Below are positions 1-5,949 of a DNA stretch of 6,846 nucleotides, in pieces. Each line of letters begins with the position of its first letter. Positions within the stretch are counted from its first letter, which is position 1. A program made the position numbers and the translations under genes. The stretch comes from an uncultured Leucothrix sp. (lineage in GTDB: Bacteria; Pseudomonadota; Gammaproteobacteria; Thiotrichales; Thiotrichaceae). Below the pieces are notes generated by a model. That model was not told where the DNA came from. It did no database searches and saw only the letters and a program-made list of their open reading frames with translations. Where the stretch lies: positions 1-6,846 of the forward strand of contig CALKXC010000426.1 of NCBI GenBank assembly GCA_938004025.1, in the 5' to 3' direction.

Positions 1-1952
1 TCAATCTCTCCAAGTTCTACCCGCATTCCTCTAATTTTGATCTGATCTTCATGTCGACCAAAATATTCCAGTTCACCGTTCGCACCCCAACGGCCAATAT
101 CACCTGTTCTATAAAGCCTACCTGTCGACCACTGAGCTAACTCATGGTTGAAGTCAAATGCTTGTGTCGTTTTTTCATCTGAGTTGATATAACCTAAACC
201 AACCCCAATCCCTGAGACACAGATATCGCCTAAGGTTCCGTACGGGACATAATCATCATTTTGATCAAGGATGTGTATCCGCATATTACAAATTGGCTTA
301 CCGATTGGAACAATATTATTCTCAGGGGGCACTTGAAAACGGTGGTGCGTAATATCATCACTACACTCCGTCGGCCCATAAGCATTGACAATCTCAATCT
401 CTGGATAAAGCCCGAACCAACGCTTAACTTGCTCATGCTTTAATGGCTCACCCGTTAATACCATCATCCTTAAGAACATTAGCGGTTTTGTATTTTGACT
501 CAGGTAGTCAAGCACCAGCGAAAAATACGAAGGCACCACTTCTAGTACCGTGACTTTATCTTTATTAATTTGATCAAAGAAACTGGCTATCGATAGCTGT
601 TGATATTTTGAATATACGACCGTTTTCGCTCCACAGTACAAACCAATTAAACCTTGCCATACAGAAATATCAAAAGTCACCGGAGCAGTTTGGGCCATGA
701 CATCGTTGGAGGTTAAATCCAAATCGACCACTTTTGACTTTAGGTGATTCGCCATTCCTGAGTGTTCGAGTAGTGCGCCTTTAGGAACACCTGTAGAGCC
801 AGAAGTAAATAGCACATATGCCTTATCGTCCCAGCCAGCGTTTACTGTTAGCTCTCGCACTTTCTCACTATAATCGGGCGTCACTAAAAGCGTTATGTCT
901 GTACCAGACGTGATGTCAGCAAGTAAACCTGCTTGATCTTCAGCACAAATCACTGCCTCCGCTTTTGCTTCCGACAATATTGTACTAATTCTTGCGGGCG
1001 GAACGGTGACATCGATAGGTAAATAAATAGCACCCTCAGCCATTATCGCGACTAAACTACAGACCCAATCATTACCTCGAGGGAGTGATACAGCCACCAC
1101 TTTTTGATGAAACGATTTTAGTTTTAGCTGTTCAATCAGGCCATTCACTCGAGATATAACTTCAAGCCCTGACATTGTTTTATATTGGTCTTCTAATAGG
1201 ATTTTATTCGCGTTATTTTCAATACTTCTATTGATCACATTAAGCGCTGATTCTTCTTTTAGTTTAATGATCTCGCCACTGCCAATCTGCACGAGTTCCT
1301 CGACTTCAGCACTGGATAGCAAACTCTTTTGAAGGAATTGGGCAGAACAATCATCAAGCAATGAATCGATCGCTCCTAAGAAATAGTCTGCAAACCTAGT
1401 CATTCTTTGTAAGTCGTAATAGTCAGAATTATAGTAATAATCTATTTGATCGATCTGTTGCGCCTCACTCTTATTACAGCTCACAAGTAACGGAAAATCG
1501 ACACCAAACTGCTCAGCGTACTGTTGATAAAATTTCGGCACTGATGATTCATTGCGAGTTTTTTCCACGATTTCAAAGGCCGTTTGAAAAAGGGTAATTT
1601 GGTTGTTATTTACCCCATCATTTTGCTTAGCATCAATCGCTTTTCTATCTCTTTCTTTTAATTCAGCCTCACAAATGACGATTAAATCCATCCAAGTCAT
1701 ATCTTTTGCAAGCGAAATGTTTACGGCTGAAGTTTCATTGATTGACGAGAATGAGGTTTCGTTAGGACCTGCACCATATTCAAGCAAATTCGGGAGATAA
1801 CCAACATCAATTTTCATTGAATTATTAATGAAGCTTAGCACTCGGACGGAAGTCGCAAAGAGCATACTTTCTATAGAAAACGAATTGTCTTGAGCAATTT
1901 TGGCTAGGCCAGCAATTTGTTGTTTTTGAATTATTATTGAATTGTGAGCCAC
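1..1952 (-). CDS. NRPS: half condensation domain + adenylation domain (partial, runs off left edge)
   Basis: Reading leftward from a GTG at 1952 gives 650 uninterrupted codons to the window edge. Residues about 1-205 match only the C-terminal lobe of an NRPS condensation domain; there is no HHxxxDG active-site motif. Residues about 225-650 are an amino-acid adenylation domain, which makes aminoacyl-AMP and loads a carrier thiol. Visible core motifs are A3 LFTSGSTGVPKG (381-392), A4 FDISVWQ (427-433), A5 NAYGPTE (523-529), A7 YRTGDIGRW (614-622) and A8 GRHEDQIKIRG (632-642) followed by VELGE. The invariant A10 lysine and any carrier domain lie outside the window. An in-frame TAA sits directly before the GTG and an AGAGGT Shine-Dalgarno lies 8 nt upstream, so the short N-terminus is genuine unless there is a frameshift. 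It follows the KAS III-like gene by 64 nt, probably in one operon. The substrate cannot be assigned. Confidence 0.93.
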   Translation of the reverse strand, partial: MAHNSIIIQKQQIAGLAKIAQDNSFSIESMLFATSVRVLSFINNSMKIDVGYLPNLLEYGAGPNETSFSSINETSAVNISLAKDMTWMDLIVICEAELKERDRKAIDAKQNDGVNNNQITLFQTAFEIVEKTRNESSVPKFYQQYAEQFGVDFPLLVSCNKSEAQQIDQIDYYYNSDYYDLQRMTRFADYFLGAIDSLLDDCSAQFLQKSLLSSAEVEELVQIGSGEIIKLKEESALNVINRSIENNANKILLEDQYKTMSGLEVISRVNGLIEQLKLKSFHQKVVAVSLPRGNDWVCSLVAIMAEGAIYLPIDVTVPPARISTILSEAKAEAVICAEDQAGLLADITSGTDITLLVTPDYSEKVRELTVNAGWDDKAYVLFTSGSTGVPKGALLEHSGMANHLKSKVVDLDLTSNDVMAQTAPVTFDISVWQGLIGLYCGAKTVVYSKYQQLSIASFFDQINKDKVTVLEVVPSYFSLVLDYLSQNTKPLMFLRMMVLTGEPLKHEQVKRWFGLYPEIEIVNAYGPTECSDDITHHRFQVPPENNIVPIGKPICNMRIHILDQNDDYVPYGTLGDICVSGIGVGLGYINSDEKTTQAFDFNHELAQWSTGRLYRTGDIGRWGANGELEYFGRHEDQIKIRGMRVELGEI

Positions 1953-1959
1953 TTAATAA

Positions 1960-1965
1960 ACCTCT
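1960..1965 (-). promoter_or_regulatory. Shine-Dalgarno of the NRPS gene
   Basis: On the minus strand AGAGGT stands 8 nt before the GTG at 1952. An in-frame TAA immediately precedes that GTG. Together these fix the start and exclude an upstream condensation-domain N-lobe in the same frame. Confidence 0.7.
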
Positions 1966-2016
1966 ATGAAGATGTAACGGCTGAATATTTTTAGGAAATG
2001 ATGCGCAGACTTTCGA

Positions 2017-2925
2017 TTAAGCACGACCTTTTATTAATAATCCTGTCCTTAACCCAGGTGAGTCTGCGAATAATAAGAAAAGCTGCTCATTAAGATCTTC
2101 TGCCCCACTGGCATAATCGCAAAGGTTGATTAAGGAATCATTTGAATAGCAATGCCCAATCCTTGTAATGTTATTTTGATAGATCTTGTTTTTATCAGCG
2201 CCCGCTTCGATTTCTTTTAGCTGAGAAATAGGCTTGAACAAGTTATTAGTAAAAACCATTGATACATCACTCATTGAGTATCCATTATTATTCAATAGTG
2301 AATGGTTGAGTTCCATAGCCAATTCAGAGGTGAAATTTGAATCTTCGTACATTGTTTCAACCTCTGAGACAAAACGGGTGTCTACAATGTCATAACCCTT
2401 CACATCATGCGTGGTAACAATGCACGCACATGATGAATCACTAAAAATCCCATAGCGCTTAAATCGCTCTGAGCTAGACTTCGTTTTGTCCGCTGCTACT
2501 ACTAATACCGCCCCCATTCCACTCGAGCTCAGAAGGCCATTTGCTACGCTAATGCCCATTAATAAAGAATCACAGCCATTGGTTTGAATGGTAATTGGGT
2601 ATGCGTTCTTTAAATTGAGCCTATCTAAAACCGCTTTTTTCTCATCTGACTTTTCTTCACAGCCATTGCTGGAAGCACTGTTGCAAAACACGACTCCGGT
2701 GATGTCGGCTCTTTCGAGCGGAGATGCATCTAAGGCTTTCTCTGCAGATTCAATTTCAAATTCTATAATTGACTTCGTAGATTGGAAGTAATCGCCCCAT
2801 CCCCACAAATCCGGTAATGCAGGTAATTCTGATTCCTCAAATCCTTTTGCCTCTTGGTAATTCTTGCGCTTGTCGCCCAGCACATATTGAACTGAAGTAA
2901 GAATATTATTATTTTTTTTATTCAT
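2017..2925 (-). CDS. FabH/KAS III-like thiolase-fold protein (possible acyltransferase)
   Basis: This 302-residue protein has the length and motif order of the 3-oxoacyl-ACP synthase III family. The nucleophile is Cys118 in TNGCDSLLMG. The sequence RYGIFSDSSCACIV (157-170) matches the region that is GDGAgA in FabH, with the glycines replaced. At the HQAN position it reads TNNLF (226-230). At the GNTSAAS position it reads RIGHCYSNDSLINL (255-268), bringing in His258. The FabH Cys-His-Asn order therefore appears as Cys-Asn-His, as in the CerJ/ChlB3 kind of KAS III relatives, which transfer acyl groups from carriers to other acceptors rather than condensing malonyl-ACP (family knowledge; alignment by eye). 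The ATG at 2925 has only a weak GGA nearby. It is the first gene of the leftward unit and precedes the NRPS gene by 64 nt. A role in acyl or aminoacyl transfer for that NRPS is inference; a plain ketosynthase is less likely. Confidence 0.85.
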   Translation of the reverse strand: MNKKNNNILTSVQYVLGDKRKNYQEAKGFEESELPALPDLWGWGDYFQSTKSIIEFEIESAEKALDASPLERADITGVVFCNSASSNGCEEKSDEKKAVLDRLNLKNAYPITIQTNGCDSLLMGISVANGLLSSSGMGAVLVVAADKTKSSSERFKRYGIFSDSSCACIVTTHDVKGYDIVDTRFVSEVETMYEDSNFTSELAMELNHSLLNNNGYSMSDVSMVFTNNLFKPISQLKEIEAGADKNKIYQNNITRIGHCYSNDSLINLCDYASGAEDLNEQLFLLFADSPGLRTGLLIKGRA

Positions 2926-3021
2926 TCATTATCCATTTTGGAAGTATTGCCCACTTTCGGGGGAACGCGAAAACATTTAAACCGGCATGGCTTACCATTC
3001 ACATACTGATTTATGTCACCC

Positions 3022-3040
3022 AAGGCATTACCCTAGCCTT
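3022..3040. repeat. small inverted repeat AAGGC-N9-GCCTT in the divergent region
   Basis: Perfect 5-bp arms flank a 9-nt spacer, placed between the two divergent genes. The position would suit an operator for a regulator controlling both directions, but the arms are short enough to occur by chance. It lacks the T-run of a terminator. Confidence 0.25.
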
Positions 3041-3056
3041 AATAATTGTGCCCCAT

Positions 3057-3085
3057 CAGACAGGCTTGGCTGAAATTTGTATATT
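3057..3085 (+). promoter_or_regulatory. weak sigma-70-like promoter candidate for the carrier-protein/hydrolase operon
   Basis: CAGACA (4 of 6 matches to TTGACA) and TATATT (5 of 6 to TATAAT) are separated by 17 nt. Transcription would begin near 3092, about 105 nt before the ATG at 3198 and downstream of the GTG at 3048. That would favour the ATG as the start. Found by eye; could be chance. Confidence 0.3.
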
Positions 3086-3197
3086 CCGACTAGCTGCCTA
3101 TCCATTGGTCTATTCAAAACGTATCTCTCGTAAATCTGCTGGTACGATCACAGAAAATCACAAAAATAATAATAAATCCTGTGTCTGGTTTACTGTC

Positions 3198-4376
3198 ATG
3201 GCTATATCCACCCCAACAAGACCTGCTAATGAAAGAAAGCAAACAAGATCGCTTGCTGAAGAAACAGAAAAAGTGCTTCCAAAGAACGATCTTGAAAAAA
3301 AACTGGCTTCGATATGGTTAGAATTTTTAACGACTAACGAAATCAGTATCCATTGCGACTTTTTTGCTTTGGGAGGAAGCTCATTATTGGCAGTGGGTAT
3401 TGTTTCTCGCATAAGCGACGAGTTTGATTTAGATTTACCAGTTCGGGATTTCTTTGCTAATCCAACCATTACCACTCAAGCAAGGCACATTAAACAACTG
3501 TTGGATCTCAATACTGTAGAGCAGGAAGAAAAAGACAACCCTGATCAAGAGAGCTTTGATCTTCGCAATCGCCTACCTCTTATAAAACCGGCCTATTTTA
3601 ATTGTCAAACAGAAAGGCTGTTCGGAATTCATTACAAACCCCGAGCACATCAAAAATTAAAATCACATGCTGTTTTGGTATGTCACCCTCTCGGGCATGA
3701 ATACGCCCGTTCCTATAGAAACTTGCAGCAGTTTTCACTGCAACTTGCCCGAGCAGGATTCGACACCTTTCGTTTTGATTATGCTGGCACTGGTAACTCT
3801 TCAGGGAAACCTGAAGGAGCAGAATCGAACACCTATCTTCAAAACATTAAAACAGCGGCCCAGTACATCCGCCGCCAGAGCCATGCCGAAACTCTTTCAG
3901 TTATTGCCGTTAGAATGGGCGCGCCGTTGGTAGTTAAAGCAGATGTTGACGAAATAGAAAATCTTATTTTATGGGACCCCGTTGTTAAGGGTTCAAGCTT
4001 CATCAGGTTAATGCATGAATTTCATCATGCAGCATTGAGCAGGTTAGAACGTTACAGAGTAAAGCGACTATCCTCTGATCCACAACAGTTATTCGGTTTT
4101 GCAATCAGCAAGTCCCAAGAAGCTAGCTTAAACCGCTTGAAAATACCTGATTTTAAAACGGCCGATCTGACAAGCCTAAACGCCACTAATAGGATACTAG
4201 TGACTAGTGAGTCTTATTTAGACAATGAACCCGGGGCAATGGGCCTGACGGAACACTGCCAACACTACTCAACCAATGATGAAATCCAATGGCATGACCG
4301 CCTTTATACCGAGAGTGCGTTTTCGTCACCTCAGGCATTCAAGGTCATGATGAATATATTAAAAGGAGAACAATAA
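3198..4376 (+). CDS. carrier-protein (PCP/ACP) domain fused to a degenerate alpha/beta-hydrolase domain
   Basis: From the ATG at 3198 the protein has 392 residues. Residues about 30-102 form a phosphopantetheine carrier domain of NRPS type, with FFALGGSSLLA and the attachment serine at 62, followed by the typical FFANPTI helix. After a charged linker (about 105-130), residues about 155-390 are an alpha/beta hydrolase with HPLG (163-166), FDYAGTG (193-199) and LILWDPVV (about 257-264). The nucleophile elbow reads AVRMG, so Arg239 replaces the usual Ser, and no convincing catalytic His is visible near the C-terminus. The domain probably does not hydrolyse thioesters. A carrier-thioesterase order is normal at the end of NRPSs, but a free-standing didomain with a dead elbow is not. 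The frame is open upstream, and a GTG at 3048 would add 50 unconserved residues. Neither start has a clear Shine-Dalgarno. It is followed 2 nt later by another hydrolase gene, surely co-transcribed. Confidence 0.87.
   Translation: MAISTPTRPANERKQTRSLAEETEKVLPKNDLEKKLASIWLEFLTTNEISIHCDFFALGGSSLLAVGIVSRISDEFDLDLPVRDFFANPTITTQARHIKQLLDLNTVEQEEKDNPDQESFDLRNRLPLIKPAYFNCQTERLFGIHYKPRAHQKLKSHAVLVCHPLGHEYARSYRNLQQFSLQLARAGFDTFRFDYAGTGNSSGKPEGAESNTYLQNIKTAAQYIRRQSHAETLSVIAVRMGAPLVVKADVDEIENLILWDPVVKGSSFIRLMHEFHHAALSRLERYRVKRLSSDPQQLFGFAISKSQEASLNRLKIPDFKTADLTSLNATNRILVTSESYLDNEPGAMGLTEHCQHYSTNDEIQWHDRLYTESAFSSPQAFKVMMNILKGEQ
4364..4368 (+). promoter_or_regulatory. Shine-Dalgarno of the second hydrolase gene
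   Basis: AGGAG lies inside the last codons of the preceding gene, 10 nt before the ATG at 4379. Its strength, and the 2-nt gap between the genes, point to coupled expression of the two hydrolase proteins. Confidence 0.75.
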
Positions 4377-4378
4377 TA

Positions 4379-5203
4379 ATGGATCAACCACTTGTATTTG
4401 GTAAATTTGACCACCTTGTTGGCATAGAAAACATTGTTAAAAGCGACCACTCACTCGCCATGATCATGATGACACCTGGCATGCTGCATAACACTGGGCC
4501 TTTCAGAATGCATGTCGATATTGCTCAGAGCCTCGAGAAACAAGGTATTTCATCACTACGTTTTGATCTTTCTGGGATCGGCGAAAGCCTCGGAATTGGC
4601 GCATCTGGAAAATCGATTGATAGAGCTGCGTCTGAAGCCAGCGAAGCGATGGATTACCTAACGCAAACTCATGGCATTGAGCAATTTATATTATTCGGTT
4701 TATGTAGTGGCGCTGACGACAGTATACAAACAGCACTAAAAGATAAACGTGTTAGAGGCGTTATTACACTGGATGGTGCCGCTTATAAAACGCCGAAATT
4801 CTTTCTTAGAGAATCCGTTTTATTGGCCCGTAAAATGCTTAGCGTTAATAAGTGGATGAATAAGCTGAGACGAGCCACAGGGAACGATAAAGCCCCTCCT
4901 TCATTAGCAATGGGCACCGATATTCGAGAATTCCCAGAAACAGCTGAGCAAGCTTGCAAAGAATTACAACAGCTTGTGGATTCTGATGTGCGACTACATT
5001 TCATTTACACTGGCGGCACAGACTATTACAACTATGCTCGCCAGTTTTACGATATGTTACCTCACATGAAATGGCGAGGTACGGAGTCAACCGTTTATTT
5101 TTCACACATGGATCACGTCGTTATGCTGTGCGAAGATCGAAAGCTTTTAGTAAACCATGTCACCGATAAAACCTTAGAAATGTCTGGTGCCATAGCAGCT
5201 TAG
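4379..5203 (+). CDS. alpha/beta hydrolase with Cys nucleophile (GLCSG), possible aminoacyl/acyl carrier transferase
   Basis: This complete 274-residue alpha/beta-hydrolase-fold protein has no signal peptide or membrane segment, so it should be cytosolic. Motifs in order are MTPGMLHNTG (31-40, oxyanion loop region), RFDLSGIGES (61-70) and the elbow FGLCSGADD (106-114) with Cys109 as nucleophile. A likely acid is Asp215 in TGGTDYYNY, and the likely catalytic His is His246 in FSHMDHVV. A Cys in the elbow is typical of the NRPS-associated aminoacyltransferases CmaE and SyrC, which move aminoacyl groups between carrier proteins. It is also seen, as I recall, in the exosortase-A-associated hydrolase 1 family. 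Which of these is closer cannot be decided by eye. The gene starts 2 nt after the carrier-hydrolase gene with a good Shine-Dalgarno, implying the products act together. Its TAG overlaps the stop of the convergent phosphatase gene by 4 bp. Confidence 0.88.
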   Translation: MDQPLVFGKFDHLVGIENIVKSDHSLAMIMMTPGMLHNTGPFRMHVDIAQSLEKQGISSLRFDLSGIGESLGIGASGKSIDRAASEASEAMDYLTQTHGIEQFILFGLCSGADDSIQTALKDKRVRGVITLDGAAYKTPKFFLRESVLLARKMLSVNKWMNKLRRATGNDKAPPSLAMGTDIREFPETAEQACKELQQLVDSDVRLHFIYTGGTDYYNYARQFYDMLPHMKWRGTESTVYFSHMDHVVMLCEDRKLLVNHVTDKTLEMSGAIAA

Positions 5204-5907
5204 TTATCCAAACGCTTTAAGAATTCAGGCAGTAACTCAACAGAACCCAGCACAATATCGGCATGATCTTGAATATCCTCTGCTCGAGCTGGGCCTGTTA
5301 AAACACCCACACACAGCGCTGCGCCCGCTGCTCTTCCACAATGTAAGTCGTGTGTGCTATCACCTACCATGGCGACCTCTGAGGCGTTTATTCCACATTT
5401 TTCAGCAAAGGCTTGCAACATCCCGGGGCCTGGTTTAGCCCCAAAACCACTATCAAAGCCACAAATAAAATCAAACAGTTCCTCTATTGCCGCTTCACTT
5501 AGCTGCGTTTTAGCACTAGATTCGAAATCATTAGTTGCACAACCCAGCTTCATGCCTAAGGTTTTTAGTGAGGTGAGCAATTCATGTAAATCACAGACAG
5601 GGATGACCGGAAGGTTTTGTAACTTTTCAACACCAATCGCTTCGATTTGTTTGTAATCAAGCGCTGGATGAATGTCAGCCCATGCAAGATTGATTTCGTG
5701 TGCAGAGGCATTTACGACCAAAGATCCTGGAGTGAAAGTTTGAGTATCGATATCATAACCACAGCCATCAGCTAATGCTTTCTGCAATTTTAAATCATCC
5801 CCACCTAAGGTTTGAATGACGCGATCACACCAGATCTGCCAAGTATTCCCATATTTAAATAAGGTTCCATCTTTATCAAACAACACGCCTTTAATCGTAA
5901 TACTCAT
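5200..5907 (-). CDS. HAD-superfamily phosphatase, phosphoglycolate-phosphatase-like
   Basis: From the ATG at 5907 the product has 235 residues, close to the family norm of about 220-250. All four HAD motifs are present: FDKDGT with Asp11 (nucleophile) and Asp13, Thr125 in GCATND, Lys158 in GAKPGPGM, and VGDSTHD with Asp183 and Asp187. An alpha-helical cap insert lies between motifs I and II. It should be a soluble Mg-dependent phosphomonoesterase; the substrate is not fixed by sequence, and phosphoglycolate is only the best-known family substrate. The frame also permits a TTG start at 5943 with a GGAG 11 nt upstream, but HAD proteins usually begin just before the DxDGT strand, as with the ATG. 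It lies 42 nt downstream of the dehydrogenase gene and is probably co-transcribed. It is convergent with, and overlaps, the hydrolase gene, leaving no room for a terminator between them. Confidence 0.9.
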   Translation of the reverse strand: MSITIKGVLFDKDGTLFKYGNTWQIWCDRVIQTLGGDDLKLQKALADGCGYDIDTQTFTPGSLVVNASAHEINLAWADIHPALDYKQIEAIGVEKLQNLPVIPVCDLHELLTSLKTLGMKLGCATNDFESSAKTQLSEAAIEELFDFICGFDSGFGAKPGPGMLQAFAEKCGINASEVAMVGDSTHDLHCGRAAGAALCVGVLTGPARAEDIQDHADIVLGSVELLPEFLKRLDN

Positions 5908-5949
5908 AAACTGGTTCTGCTCAAAATTAACGACATCGCCCAAATCAGA

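Larger units (their letters stand above)
2926..3197. promoter_or_regulatory. divergent intergenic region between the KAS III-like and carrier-protein genes
   Basis: This region separates two units read in opposite directions, so it should hold both promoters. No strong sigma-70 box is visible for the leftward gene. One weak candidate is visible for the rightward gene (3057-3085), along with a short inverted repeat (3022-3040). The rightward reading frame is open from 2901 and contains a GTG at 3048, so part of this stretch could be translated, but the encoded residues resemble nothing recognised. Confidence 0.55.

Noticed and set aside
1603..1800. 65-residue + strand frame inside the NRPS gene
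   Set aside because: It lies opposite the condensation C-lobe, which is clearly coding on the minus strand, and it has no Shine-Dalgarno or recognisable family.
1953..2016. Possible terminator or promoter between the KAS III-like and NRPS genes
   Set aside because: No stem with a T-run and no paired promoter boxes were visible in these 64 nt; only the Shine-Dalgarno is supported.
2898..2925. A/T-rich tract near the start of the KAS III-like gene as a terminator or origin element
   Set aside because: It is explained by the MNKKNNNI codons (Asn/Lys AAT/AAA), with no stem upstream.
2923..2936. Minimal upstream ORF (ATG GAT AAT GAA TGA) overlapping the KAS III-like start
   Set aside because: A four-codon frame with no Shine-Dalgarno of its own; it could affect initiation but is readily chance.
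3158..3475. 105-residue minus strand frame opposite the carrier domain
   Set aside because: It is the antisense shadow of the FFALGGSSLLA carrier domain, which is clearly coding on the plus strand.
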